Source: CAG-177 sp003514385
Lineage (GTDB): Bacteria > Bacillota > Clostridia > Oscillospirales > Acutalibacteraceae
Direction: 5' to 3'
Length of the DNA stretch: 64,000 nt
Assembly (NCBI GenBank): GCA_051920445.1
Contig: JBPPLN010000001.1
Location: 1,116,001-1,180,000, forward strand
The notes under the pieces are model-generated. The model was given only the letters and a program-made list of their open reading frames with translations, made no database searches and had not been told where the DNA came from. Shown here one piece after another: positions 34,667 through 43,015 of the stretch. The number at the start of each line of letters is the position of its first letter. Positions within the stretch are counted from its first letter, which is position 1. A program made the translations under genes and the position numbers.

Positions 34667-34748
34667 AAAATACGCAAAGCCACAAAATGCCAAACACCGT
34701 CTGTTAAATTTGGAAAGAGAAACTATATATCCAAAACTTTACTTTTGA

Positions 34749-34772
34749 ACTAATATTGAATATAATATTAGT
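34749..34772 (+). promoter_or_regulatory. AbiE promoter with palindromic operator
   Basis: Perfect 9-base arms ACTAATATT (34749-34757) and AATATTAGT (34764-34772) overlap a TATAAT -10 hexamer at 34761-34766. AbiEi antitoxins repress their own promoters by binding inverted repeats (known for AbiE systems), so this is the likely operator. The -35 is weak. Confidence 0.7.
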
Positions 34773-34787
34773 ACGAAAGGAAGTGAC

Positions 34788-35384
34788 ATGATGGGACAAT
34801 TTGAACAGCTGGATCAGATGCTAACAGCACAAGAAGGAATGCTGCGAACATCACAGGTCGTATCCTCTGGAATTTCAAAGCCGGTATTTTATGATTATGT
34901 GCGTTCACGAGATTTGGATAGAGTTGCACATGGGATTTATCTGTCCAAAGATTCCTGGGTGGATGCCATGTATCTGCTTCATTTGCGATTTGAACAAGCA
35001 GTATTTTCACATGAAACAGCTTTATTTTTTCACGATCTGACAGACCGTGAACCAATAGAATATACAGTTACGGTCAAAACTGGATGCAATCCAAGCAAAA
35101 TGAAAGCAGAAGGCATTCAAGTTTTTACGATTAAAGCAGACTTACATGATGTAGGACTTACAACAGCGAAAACTCCGTTCGGGCATACTGTGCCGGTTTA
35201 TGATATGGAGCGAACGATCTGTGATTTGCTCAGAAGCCGTAGCAGAATTGAAATTCAGACCTTTCAGGGAGCACTGAAAGCGTATGCCCGTAGAAAAGAT
35301 AAGAACCTGCGAGCTTTAATGCAATATGCCGGGATGTTCAAGGTGGAAAAAATTTTACGACAGTATTTGGAGGTACTTTTATGA
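34788..35384 (+). CDS. AbiEi-type antitoxin/repressor
   Basis: A 198-aa protein with an N-terminal winged helix (LTAQEGMLRTSQVVSSGISK) and the C-terminal AbiEi fold (YDMERTICDLLRSRSRIE). It neutralises the AbiEii nucleotidyltransferase indirectly (type IV toxin-antitoxin) and represses the operon. GAAAGGAAG lies before the tandem ATGs at 34788/34791. It overlaps the toxin gene by four bases. AT-rich codon use differs from the flanking ICE core, which points to separate acquisition. Confidence 0.88.
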   Translation: MMGQFEQLDQMLTAQEGMLRTSQVVSSGISKPVFYDYVRSRDLDRVAHGIYLSKDSWVDAMYLLHLRFEQAVFSHETALFFHDLTDREPIEYTVTVKTGCNPSKMKAEGIQVFTIKADLHDVGLTTAKTPFGHTVPVYDMERTICDLLRSRSRIEIQTFQGALKAYARRKDKNLRALMQYAGMFKVEKILRQYLEVLL

Positions 35385-36235
35385 TAAAAACAGCAAGGCA
35401 GCTTAAAGATTTAATACGAAACCTTTCCAGAGAAAAATCCGCAGATGCTCAGATTTTAATGAGGAACTACATGATGGAGCGTTTTTTGGAGCGTATTTCT
35501 CTTTCTGAGTATCGTGATAAGTTTATCTTAAAGGGTGGTATGTTGGTAGCGGCTATGGTTGGATTGGATGCCCGCTCTACGATGGATTTGGATGCAACCA
35601 TAAAAGGAGCTAATGTTAATGTGGAGGATATTGAGAATCTAATTTTATCAATCGTAACTGTTCCGATTGATGATGGTGTTAAATTTCAGCTGAAAAGTAT
35701 TTCGGAGATTATGGATGAAGCAGAGTATCCGGGGATTCGTGTCAGCATGAGTACAACATTCGATGGTGTAGTGACCCCTTTGAAAATTGATATTTCTACG
35801 GGAGATGCAATCACTCCAAGAGAGGTTCGGTATTCATTCAAACTTATGCTGGAAGATCGCTCCATTGATATTTGGGCTTATAATTTAGAAACTGTGCTGG
35901 CAGAAAAACTGGAAACCATTATTACCAGAACCACAACCAATACCCGCATGAGAGATTTCTACGATATTTACATTTTAGAACAGCTGCATGGAACCACGCT
36001 GAACCCGAAAATTTTACATGATGCGCTTCTGGCAACTGCTCATAAACGGGGATCGGAGAAGTATCTTAACCAGGCTGAAGAAGTTTTTGACGAAGTGGAA
36101 AATGATTCGGTTATGCAAAAACTTTGGGAGGCATACCGTAAAAAGTTTTCTTATGCTTCTGATTTGGAATGGGATGTGATTATGAAAGCAATTCGCAGGT
36201 TATATGTTCTTTGCGAGAAGGGCATCAGCTTATGA
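35381..36235 (+). CDS. AbiEii-type nucleotidyltransferase toxin
   Basis: A 284-aa DNA polymerase beta-like nucleotidyltransferase of the AbiEii/MenT class. The active-site pattern is visible: FILKGGMLVA near residue 49, then STMDLDATIK near 66 with the paired Asp residues, and PLKIDISTGD with the third acidic residue. DFYDIYIL near 190 is the conserved RDFYDI motif. It causes growth arrest and phage abortive infection when free of AbiEi. It is translationally coupled to the antitoxin gene and also stabilises ICEs. Confidence 0.9.
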   Translation: MIKTARQLKDLIRNLSREKSADAQILMRNYMMERFLERISLSEYRDKFILKGGMLVAAMVGLDARSTMDLDATIKGANVNVEDIENLILSIVTVPIDDGVKFQLKSISEIMDEAEYPGIRVSMSTTFDGVVTPLKIDISTGDAITPREVRYSFKLMLEDRSIDIWAYNLETVLAEKLETIITRTTTNTRMRDFYDIYILEQLHGTTLNPKILHDALLATAHKRGSEKYLNQAEEVFDEVENDSVMQKLWEAYRKKFSYASDLEWDVIMKAIRRLYVLCEKGISL

Positions 36236-36558
36236 AAAAGCATGGACACTATTGTAAAGTTTGTGGTGAATACAAAGCCAACGAAAAATTTTCAGGCAAA
36301 GGTCATGCATCCCACATTTGTAAATCCTGTGCTTCGCTACCAGCAGAAACGCAGGCTGAACTGATGACACTGAATCGTCTTTTGAATCTTCCATGGAGGC
36401 TATCGAAAGAGCAGTTGTCCTGGCTGAAAAATCGACTAAAGGATAGGCGGCCTGATGTCCGTGCATTGGCGCAAGAGCAATATGAAATGAGATTTCCACC
36501 AAGACACTTAGAAGATGATGAGTTCAATTTTTTCGATGAAGAAAGTTTTATAGAATAG
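36232..36558 (+). CDS. Small zinc-knuckle protein
   Basis: A 108-aa protein with CKVCGEYKANEKFSGKGH near the start and a following CKSC, a four-Cys treble-clef-like zinc knuckle, then a helical region and an acidic tail. The ATG at 36232 overlaps the AbiEii stop (ATGA), so it is coupled to the toxin-antitoxin operon. The upstream in-frame start at 36169 lies inside the toxin gene. A role in transfer or in the AbiE system is possible; neither is shown. Confidence 0.75.
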   Translation: MKKHGHYCKVCGEYKANEKFSGKGHASHICKSCASLPAETQAELMTLNRLLNLPWRLSKEQLSWLKNRLKDRRPDVRALAQEQYEMRFPPRHLEDDEFNFFDEESFIE

Positions 36559-36564
36559 TGAAAG

Positions 36565-36591
36565 CGGTCTGCTACGGCAGGCCGTTTTCTT
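36565..36591 (+). terminator. Terminator after the AbiE operon
   Basis: CGGTCTGC (36565-36572) pairs with GCAGGCCG (36577-36584) across a TACG loop, followed by TTTTCTTTT. Confidence 0.8.
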
Positions 36592-36612
36592 TTCGGGAAA
36601 GAGGTTTGACCT

Positions 36613-38025
36613 ATGGCAACCACAAGAATCATGCCGCTTCATGTCGGCAAAGGCCGCACAGAAAGTCGGGCGATCAGTGACATCATCGACTATGTGGCCA
36701 ATCCAAAAAAAACAGATAACGGCAGGCTCATTACCGGCTATGCGTGTGACAGCCGGACTGCGGATGCAGAGTTCCTTCTGGCAAAGCGGCAGTACCTTGC
36801 CACGACCGGACGAGTGCGCGGCGCGGATGATGTGATTGCCTATCATGTGCGCCAGTCTTTCCACCCCGGTGAGATCACTCCGGAAGAAGCAAACAGGCTG
36901 GGTGTGGAATTTGCCAAGCGATTCACCAAGGGTAATCATGCCTTTGTGGTCTGCACTCACATAGACAAGTCGCACATTCATAATCACATTATCTGGTCAT
37001 CGGTCAGCTTAGAATATGACCGGAAATTCCGAAACTTTTGGGGCAGCACCAAGGCAGTCCGACAGTTAAGTGACACCATCTGCATTGAAAACGGACTGTC
37101 TATTGTAGAGAATCCGAAACCTCACGGAAAGAGCTATAACAAATGGCTGGGCGATCAGGCAAAGCCCTCTCACCGAGAGCTGCTTCGTGTGGCGATTGAC
37201 AATGCATTATCACAAAGTCCTGCTGACTTTGAGGAGCTGCTGAGGCTGCTGCAAGAGTCCGGCTGTGAGGTATCAAAGCGCGGAAAATCATATCGCCTGA
37301 AGCTCCCCGGTTGGGAGAAAGCCGCCCGTATGGACAGCCTGGGCGAAGGATATGGATTAGATGATTTGCAGGCGGTTCTCTCCGGGAAGAAAGCGCATAC
37401 CCCACGAAAGAAAGTGGTCGCACAGGCAGAGCCGCCGAAGGTCAATCTGCTGGTGGACATTCAGGCAAAATTGCAGGCAGGAAAAGGTGCTGGCTATGCT
37501 CGATGGGCTAAGGTTTTCAATCTGAAACAAATGGCACAGACCATGAATTACCTGTCAGAGAATAACCTGTTGGAGTATGCGATTTTAGAAGAAAAGGCTG
37601 CGGCTGCCACGGCACATCACAATGAGCTTTCGGTGCAGATCAAAGCGGCTGAAAAGCGCATGGCAGAGATTGCTGTTCTGCGTACTCACATTGTAAATTA
37701 TGCCAAGACCCGTGAGGTCTATGTGGCATACCGCAAGGCAGGATATTCTAAGAAATTCCGGGAAGAACATGAGGAAGAAATTCTGCTCCACCAAGCTGCT
37801 AAGAATGCCTTTAATGAGATGGGCGTCAAGAAGCTGCCCAAGGTCAAAGAGTTGCAGACGGAGTACGCAAAATTGCTGGAAGAAAAGAAAAAGACCTATG
37901 CCGAGTACCGGCGTTCCCGTGAGGAAATGCGGGAGCTTTTAACGGCAAAGGCCAATGTGGATCGAGTGCTGAAAATGGAGGTAGAACAGGATGTTGAAAA
38001 AGAAAAAGACCACGGCCAGCGATAA
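36613..38025 (+). CDS. MobP-type relaxase
   Basis: A 470-aa relaxase/mobilization nuclease that nicks the ICE at oriT and pilots the strand into the recipient. The N-terminal domain has the TRIMPLHVGKGRTE start, YVANPKKTDNG, and the metal-binding HIDKSHIHNHIIW motif near residues 117-129. The relaxase domain is followed by a helical, coiled-coil-rich C-terminus (about 330-460), commonly the region that contacts other transfer proteins. GGGAAAGAGG precedes the ATG. A run of hairpins directly downstream is a candidate oriT. Confidence 0.92.
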   Translation: MATTRIMPLHVGKGRTESRAISDIIDYVANPKKTDNGRLITGYACDSRTADAEFLLAKRQYLATTGRVRGADDVIAYHVRQSFHPGEITPEEANRLGVEFAKRFTKGNHAFVVCTHIDKSHIHNHIIWSSVSLEYDRKFRNFWGSTKAVRQLSDTICIENGLSIVENPKPHGKSYNKWLGDQAKPSHRELLRVAIDNALSQSPADFEELLRLLQESGCEVSKRGKSYRLKLPGWEKAARMDSLGEGYGLDDLQAVLSGKKAHTPRKKVVAQAEPPKVNLLVDIQAKLQAGKGAGYARWAKVFNLKQMAQTMNYLSENNLLEYAILEEKAAAATAHHNELSVQIKAAEKRMAEIAVLRTHIVNYAKTREVYVAYRKAGYSKKFREEHEEEILLHQAAKNAFNEMGVKKLPKVKELQTEYAKLLEEKKKTYAEYRRSREEMRELLTAKANVDRVLKMEVEQDVEKEKDHGQR

Positions 38026-38042
38026 GCTGGTCCTGGTCAAAA

Positions 38043-38141
38043 GCGTTCGCAGAACGCGCAGCCACAGAATGAAATTCTGTGTTCAAAGGGGCTTGGGGGC
38101 ACTGCCCTCAACAAGCAGTTTGTGGCGAAATGGATAGCCAC
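38043..38141 (+). other. Hairpin cluster downstream of the relaxase
   Basis: Three clear inverted repeats lie in 100 bases with no gene: GCGTTC/GAACGC (38043-38057), ACAGAAT/ATTCTGT (38064-38080) and GTGGC/GCCAC (38122-38141). The middle also contains GGGGCTTGGGGGC near 38089. Placement next to the relaxase and the density of symmetry make it an oriT candidate for the large ICE; a structured RNA is the alternative. Confidence 0.45.
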
Positions 38142-38179
38142 AAGCATTGCTTGCCACAATATGCTGCGCATAAAATGAA

Positions 38180-38222
38180 AAAACTAACGACGGGACGCTT
38201 ACTGCCTCCTATCGTTAGTTTT
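38180..38222. terminator. Bidirectional terminator
   Basis: AAAACTAACGA (38180-38190) and TCGTTAGTTTT (38212-38222) form an 11-bp stem with an A-run on one side and a T-run on the other. It lies between the relaxase gene and the convergent XRE gene, whose stop codon it overlaps. Confidence 0.8.
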
Positions 38223-38529
38223 CTGTGTTTAAGCGACTTATAAAACCAATCAGCATAATCAGATCGTCATCTGACATCTTTCTCATTCCGTCCAAAGCCT
38301 TCTTGATAAGCTGAGGGTTATTCTCCTGTGCATCAAAAAATTGAAGCGGCGTGATTTCAAAATACTCACAGATGTTGAGAAACTGCTTCATAGACGGCAT
38401 AGAACGCCCGGAAGAAATCGCCTGAATATAGCTTCTGTTCTGCCCTAACTCCATGCTCATCTGATATTCTGAAACGCCTTTTTTCAATCGTAATTCTGTG
38501 ATTCGATTGCGGATAAATTCTTCGTCCAT
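38215..38529 (-). CDS. XRE-family regulator
   Basis: A 104-aa protein with a Cro/CI helix-turn-helix (VSEYQMSMELGQNRSYIQAI then SGRSMPSMKQFL) and a short C-terminal helix. ATG at 38529 follows GAGAGGTGAG; the longer reading to 38625 has no ribosome binding site. It is divergent from the SLOG gene, and the AT-rich gap between them has a repeated GCRTATAAAGS element (minus strand, about 38609-38656) that may be its operator. It marks the border between ICE core and cargo. Confidence 0.85.
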   Translation of the reverse strand: MDEEFIRNRITELRLKKGVSEYQMSMELGQNRSYIQAISSGRSMPSMKQFLNICEYFEITPLQFFDAQENNPQLIKKALDGMRKMSDDDLIMLIGFISRLNTEN

Positions 38530-38686
38530 ACGCTCACCTCTCTGCTCTTTTAGCATAGCAGAAAGCAATTCTTGATACTTCGTATGTGTTGTGTTATAAT
38601 TTTGTAATATAACCTTTATACGCATTATTATTTGCGTTATTTTTGCTTTATATGCGTAATCAAGGCAGTTATCAAGGGTGATTTGT

Positions 38687-39229
38687 ATGAATCAGTATGC
38701 CTGTGCCATTACCGGCCACAGACCAACAAGATTTTGCTTTGGATATAATGAGGAAGATCCTCTATGCCAAAAGCTGAAAGAATGTCTCCTGGAGCAGTTT
38801 CGCATACTCCATGACGAGAAATTTGTCCGTACTTTTTTTGTCGGCGGTGCTCTTGGTGTAGATATGTGGGCTGGAGAACAGCTGCTGACATTGAGAGCAC
38901 AAACAGGATACGAGGATATTAAAATTATCGTTGTAGTTCCCTTCATCGGCTATGACTCTAAATGGCCGGATCAGAGTAAACATAGATTGAAAAAGCTGAT
39001 CCAAAACTCAAACGATTCTATTGTTATTTCACATTCTGCGGATGTTTCCAGTTATAAAAAAAGAAATTATTATATGGTCGATCATGCAGAGTACATCATC
39101 GGTGTGTTTGATAATCAGAAAAAGCTGCGCTCAGGTACAGCACAGACAGTCAACTATGCCTTGCATCAGGGAAAAGTAATCACTCTGATCCATCCAGACA
39201 CTATGGAGATAACAGCCCCTGCGCCTTAA
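38687..39229 (+). CDS. SLOG/YpsA-like (DUF1273) nucleotide-binding protein
   Basis: A 180-aa Rossmann-fold protein. The start (QYACAITGHRPTRF), the FFVGGALGVDMWAGE glycine-rich loop and the closing SGTAQTVNYALHQGKVITL segment match the SLOG superfamily, which binds nucleotide ligands and is recurrent in defence and mobile-element loci. It is close to the DUF1273/YpsA branch. ATG at 38687 lies after AAGGGTG. It is divergent from the XRE gene, which may control it. The partner or effector is not evident. Confidence 0.8.
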   Translation: MNQYACAITGHRPTRFCFGYNEEDPLCQKLKECLLEQFRILHDEKFVRTFFVGGALGVDMWAGEQLLTLRAQTGYEDIKIIVVVPFIGYDSKWPDQSKHRLKKLIQNSNDSIVISHSADVSSYKKRNYYMVDHAEYIIGVFDNQKKLRSGTAQTVNYALHQGKVITLIHPDTMEITAPAP

Positions 39230-39290
39230 CAAATTCACAAAAATTTTTCATTAGCATTTCCAACAAAATATTTTCATTGAAGGGGTGCTG

Positions 39291-39299
39291 TGATATAAT
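39291..39299 (+). promoter_or_regulatory. Extended -10 promoter of the cargo operon
   Basis: TGATATAAT gives an extended -10 element (TG, one base, TATAAT) in AT-rich DNA 62 bases after the SLOG gene. There is no good -35, as is usual for extended -10 promoters. It is the first plausible start for the ~20-kb one-direction immunity operon. Confidence 0.55.
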
Positions 39300-39336
39300 A
39301 AGATATAAAACTACGCTCAGAACAAATGGTGCCGCT

Positions 39337-39507
39337 ATGAACAAATATATTGGACAGCAATTTGCTGCTTTAAGATACGAAAAAAATATTTTGGTTGTTG
39401 AAGAAACTACATCTGCTGGTGGATGCGGCTCCTTCAACGCGGCTTCTTCATGTCCTGCGTCAGCCTGTCTTTATGACAGTGCGGCGTGGGGCTTTTTTAT
39501 TGCCTGA
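39337..39507 (+). CDS. Putative 56-aa leader or Cys-containing peptide
   Basis: A short ORF beginning MNKYIGQQFAALRYEKN. The C-terminal half is Gly/Ala/Ser-rich with three Cys (AGGCGSFNAASSCPASAC) and ends AWGFFIA. Only a weak GGTG precedes the ATG. Its 3' end overlaps an imperfect hairpin and T-run, and the next gene starts 15 bases later, so it may be a regulatory leader rather than a product. A ribosomal peptide precursor is the alternative, but no modifying enzyme is nearby. Confidence 0.35.
   Translation: MNKYIGQQFAALRYEKNILVVEETTSAGGCGSFNAASSCPASACLYDSAAWGFFIA
39461..39498 (+). terminator. Imperfect hairpin with T-run in the operon leader
   Basis: CTGTC (39465-39469) pairs with GACAG (39475-39479) with weaker outer pairing, and six T residues lie at 39493-39498. 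It falls inside the 56-aa ORF, between the promoter and the first immunity gene, so it could act as an attenuator. Confidence 0.45.
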
Positions 39508-39522
39508 AAGGAGTATGAGAAC

Positions 39523-40638
39523 ATGAGTCTGAAATATACCTGCCCCAGCTGTGGAACCCCATTGGGTTATGAGGGATTGTGTTGGAAATGTAAGTGCGAG
39601 CAAGAACGGCAAGCTGCTCTGGCCTGGATGCCGGAACAAATTGTCGAAAAACAAAGAAACTTGATACAGAACATCCAGAGGCTGGCTGATATGGAGGACC
39701 CAGAGTTCGCCGACTTTTGGCAGCTGCTTGGCTACCATGATGCCATCACCCCGGAGATTCAGCGAGTGGCACTGGCCGCAGAGGTGTTCTGGCCCTGTGA
39801 GATCTATTATCATGCTCCCGCCGATGTGCGGGATGGTCTGATCCATGCGCTGTTGTCCGCAGAATATTCCAGCGCGGCCTCCAACCTGATGAGTTGCCTT
39901 GCTATGCAAGGAGATGACAAGGCAATGGAGACTCTGCTGGAGCTGGAGCGAAATCCCCGGCCCTGGCGTAAGGGTCTCTATGTAGATCCATCCAGCTATG
40001 CGCAGATCGGAGGCTGGACCTTCGACAAGGAGGGCCAGAGAATCCGACTGGGCTTCGATACCTGCTATCCTATGGTCAAGGGAACCACTGGCGAGAAATC
40101 TCCCGTCCGCATTGGCCGAGCACGGGAGGACACCTGTCCCCACTGCGGCGGGCGGATGGTGGATATTTTGGTGCTGGATGGCCGGGATGAGCGGCTCCGG
40201 TTCCTGGGGCTGGATGGTATCCTGACTGCCACCTGCTGCCCCAGCTGCGTGGGATTCCTCAAAGGCCCCGCCTTCAACCGGTTCGCTCTGGATGGCGGCG
40301 TGGAGGTCTTTCCCTCCGAACTCTTTGACGGCGCGGAGAAGACGGATTGCTATGTCAGTCCCGAGGAGTACAAGGCCCTCACGGAAAATCCCTTTGTGCT
40401 GGGCGAAGCGCCTGTGTCCCTGTTTTACGGTGCGGCCTGTCAGGATGTGAATACCATCGGCGGCTTTGCCAATTGGGTGCAGGACGCGGAATATACTACC
40501 TGTCCTCACTGCGGCAAGCCCATGAAGTATCTGGCCCAAATCCAGTGGGATACGGTGTTTGACTGTGCGGAGGGCACGCTCTATGTGGAGTTCTGCTCGG
40601 ACTGCCAGATCGTATCCATGCAGCACCAGCAGACCTGA
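39523..40638 (+). CDS. Multi-zinc-ribbon protein, first gene of cargo island
   Basis: A 371-aa soluble protein with an N-terminal zinc ribbon (CPSCGTPLGYEGLCWKCKC), a central one (CPHCGGRMVDI...CCPSC, residues about 205-245) and a C-terminal one (CPHCGKPMKYLAQ...CSDC, about 327-365). The C-terminal part resembles YwqG/DUF1963-like proteins, which occur in immunity loci, but this is weak. GAAAGGAG precedes the ATG. It heads the cargo operon. A role as an immunity or Zn-binding accessory protein is inferred from context only. Confidence 0.75.
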   Translation: MSLKYTCPSCGTPLGYEGLCWKCKCEQERQAALAWMPEQIVEKQRNLIQNIQRLADMEDPEFADFWQLLGYHDAITPEIQRVALAAEVFWPCEIYYHAPADVRDGLIHALLSAEYSSAASNLMSCLAMQGDDKAMETLLELERNPRPWRKGLYVDPSSYAQIGGWTFDKEGQRIRLGFDTCYPMVKGTTGEKSPVRIGRAREDTCPHCGGRMVDILVLDGRDERLRFLGLDGILTATCCPSCVGFLKGPAFNRFALDGGVEVFPSELFDGAEKTDCYVSPEEYKALTENPFVLGEAPVSLFYGAACQDVNTIGGFANWVQDAEYTTCPHCGKPMKYLAQIQWDTVFDCAEGTLYVEFCSDCQIVSMQHQQT

Positions 40639-40699
40639 AAAAGTCGCACAGTATGAAAAGAGAAATACCAGCAGGTATTTGCGTAAGGAGGCGTCCACT

Positions 40700-40978
40700 A
40701 TGTGCGAGCACTGCCGAAACATTCAAACATGGAGAAAATTTGACGCCCCAAAGGACTATCTGGCCTGTATTGCTTACATTCAGCAGTTGGTGTCGGAGGG
40801 GGAATTTGAACTGATGCAAGAGGAATCCACCTGCCCACTGGAGAAGGTAAAGACAGAGGATGGCTGGGCAGACGAAATTATGGCTCACATGATTAGGTGC
40901 AAGCACTGCGGCCAGATCTTCACCTGTGTGGTCAACACCTGGCGAGGCAGCGGACACTTTAAAAAAGGCAAAGGATGA
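40700..40978 (+). CDS. Small zinc-ribbon cargo protein
   Basis: A 92-aa protein with CEHC at the start and CKHCGQIFTC near residue 70, probably one split zinc-binding site, and the DYLACIAYIQQLVSEGEFEL helix between. AAGGAGG precedes ATG 40700; the longer reading from 40559 overlaps the upstream gene. Not recognised as a named family. Small proteins of this type sit among immunity genes in other Firmicutes, by impression only. Confidence 0.7.
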   Translation: MCEHCRNIQTWRKFDAPKDYLACIAYIQQLVSEGEFELMQEESTCPLEKVKTEDGWADEIMAHMIRCKHCGQIFTCVVNTWRGSGHFKKGKG

Positions 40979-40999
40979 CACAGAAAAGGCGGTGAAATG

Positions 41000-43015
41000 A
41001 TGAATCAGACAGAAGAAACAAAACTGCTGGAGCAGATTGAGGAGTGGAATGATGCGGACGAGTTCTCACGATGTATTGAGGCCATCGAGGCTATCCCGGA
41101 GCAGGAGCGAGATTATTTGCTAACCGTCAAGTTGAGTCGGGCTTACAGCAATCTGGCGGTCCTGGGAGATCATGGAGAGCACGGAACCGACAGTGAAGTG
41201 GACGGAAATCTCATCCAGCACGCCATCCGACTGCTGGAGTCCGTCCGCACCCAGGGTGAGAACGATCCCTACTGGAACGCCCGGATGGGCTACTCCTGCC
41301 TGATGGCATATAGTTCAGCAACCACCGCTTGTGAATACGCAAAACGATGGCTGGCTCTGGCCCCGGATGACCCGGACGCCCAAAAGCTGGTGCGGGACTG
41401 CGAGGAGTATCTGGAGGAGGGAAATTCCTTGGAACTGGATTGGAATGAGCGGGAGGAGATTATCCGGCGGGAGACCATTCCCCCTGCCGACAATGACATC
41501 CTCGGCCATGTGAAAGTACATATCGACCAGCAGTTCGGTGTCTATACCCAGCTCCTCACAGACAACAGCGACCCAGATTACCCGTTGGAGATCGCCGTCA
41601 TCCCGCCCCGGCTGGATCATGACTACTACACCCTGGTTACTGTGGGCCTGAGCCGGCATCGGATGGGTTTCCCGGAGGAGCGTCGGGAGGAAAAACTGGA
41701 ACGGGCGGAGCTGCTCATCAACCTGCCCCGAGACTGGAGGCTGACAAAGGCGGACTGCCGGGAGGAGCGGTGGAGCTGGCCCATCCGGATGATGCTGGCC
41801 ACCGCCCACTTCGCCATGGAGGACCCGGAGGTAGGGCTGGAATCCAGGACTACACTGGATGAGGGTGAGGATGGCATCCCCTTCGCGGAGAACACGGAGC
41901 TGCGTGGTGAGATCCTACTCTGCCCTGGTGTGTTTGGGACGGACTCCTTTTTCTGCCGCCTGCCGGACGGGGACGAAGTCAACTTCTATCAGGTGATTCC
42001 CCTCTATCGGGAGGAGATCCAATACAAGTTGGAGCACGGCTCGGACGCCCTGCTGGACCTCTGCCCAGACGAGAGCTTGGAGGTCATCAATCCGCACCGG
42101 CTCAATGTGGTCACAGACGGGGAGAAAATCAGCTACGACCCGGCGGAGATGGACAACGCCGCAGAGCAGATCAAGAAAATCCGGGCGCTTCACCTGCCAG
42201 TAGATGAATTGGATGCCTGCAATCGGATGGCCTTCTTCCTGGGGTGGGCTATGAAACGAGGCCAAATGAGTAACCCATTCCTCTCCCGGCATCGGGAGGT
42301 GGTGAAGGCGGTTCGGGCCGGAAAGGGGCCTGATCTACGGGTGTTCATCCTGGATAATCTGGATGGGAAATTGTCTACTCAGTTCTTTGACCGGAGAGGC
42401 TCTGGCTTTGCCCAGTGGTACGCCCAGGACAACCGTTCTAACCCCTATGTCTACCTCCGGGACTGCCGGAATATCGTCTTGGCCAGGCTCAAAGACCGCG
42501 TCTGGAACAGTATTGCGGAAAAAGACGCGGCCTACCTACTTCTGCCATATACCGAAGAAATCCGTCAGAGTGTGGAGCAGCTGTTGGATGAGCGGTATCA
42601 ACAGTATATGGAATCGGAATTTGCAGATGACCCCGAGGAGCGGGTGGCGCGGGCAGCAGAAGGGAAACCGGCTGTCATTCCTGACTGGGACGGCCCTCTG
42701 TTCTGCTACGCTTCCGACCGCGTCGCCCAGGATGGGTGCAAGGTGCAGATTATGGACCGGCTGTTCCCCGAGCGCGAGGATATGGGTTGGGAGAGCGGTT
42801 GGGCCTTCTACTCCGGGGATGAGGGCGATGTGTACGGCGAAGGTGATGAATACTACGAGTCGCACTGCGGCTTCTATGATATCCGGGACATCTGCCGCAT
42901 CGACCCGGATATTGTCCGATTTCTGAATCTACCTTACGGAACCATGCAGATGCGCAGTGAAGATGGAGCATGGTATGAGGTGATACGCGACGACGAAGGC
43001 GAGGAGGAAACTTAA
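41000..43015 (+). CDS. TPR-SUFU-DUF2185 polyimmunity protein
   Basis: A 671-aa multidomain protein. A TPR-like helical region occupies residues 1-150. A SUFU-like domain (about 170-370) follows, with RLDHDYYTLVTVGLSRHRM and EVNFYQVIPLYREE. A middle domain is shared with the 2065-aa protein, and a C-terminal DUF2185 domain (about 560-671) has YASDRVAQDG and GWAFYSGDEGD. SUFU and DUF2185 are established immunity-protein families in polymorphic toxin systems, so this likely binds and neutralises more than one toxin in the cytoplasm. The second ATG (41000) suits the GGCGGTG site better than 40997. The same modules recur at 49384-55581. Confidence 0.85.
   Translation: MNQTEETKLLEQIEEWNDADEFSRCIEAIEAIPEQERDYLLTVKLSRAYSNLAVLGDHGEHGTDSEVDGNLIQHAIRLLESVRTQGENDPYWNARMGYSCLMAYSSATTACEYAKRWLALAPDDPDAQKLVRDCEEYLEEGNSLELDWNEREEIIRRETIPPADNDILGHVKVHIDQQFGVYTQLLTDNSDPDYPLEIAVIPPRLDHDYYTLVTVGLSRHRMGFPEERREEKLERAELLINLPRDWRLTKADCREERWSWPIRMMLATAHFAMEDPEVGLESRTTLDEGEDGIPFAENTELRGEILLCPGVFGTDSFFCRLPDGDEVNFYQVIPLYREEIQYKLEHGSDALLDLCPDESLEVINPHRLNVVTDGEKISYDPAEMDNAAEQIKKIRALHLPVDELDACNRMAFFLGWAMKRGQMSNPFLSRHREVVKAVRAGKGPDLRVFILDNLDGKLSTQFFDRRGSGFAQWYAQDNRSNPYVYLRDCRNIVLARLKDRVWNSIAEKDAAYLLLPYTEEIRQSVEQLLDERYQQYMESEFADDPEERVARAAEGKPAVIPDWDGPLFCYASDRVAQDGCKVQIMDRLFPEREDMGWESGWAFYSGDEGDVYGEGDEYYESHCGFYDIRDICRIDPDIVRFLNLPYGTMQMRSEDGAWYEVIRDDEGEEET

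Noticed and set aside
6745..38222. Shared ACTAACGAC stretch near 6745 and 38182
   Set aside because: Only about 10 bases, in different structural settings; likely chance.
39201..39437. Minus-strand ORF before the cargo operon
   Set aside because: No start signal, and it overlaps the plus-strand promoter.
39337..39507. Cys-containing peptide as a lantibiotic or sactipeptide precursor
   Set aside because: No modification, protease or export gene is nearby; kept only as a leader-ORF candidate.
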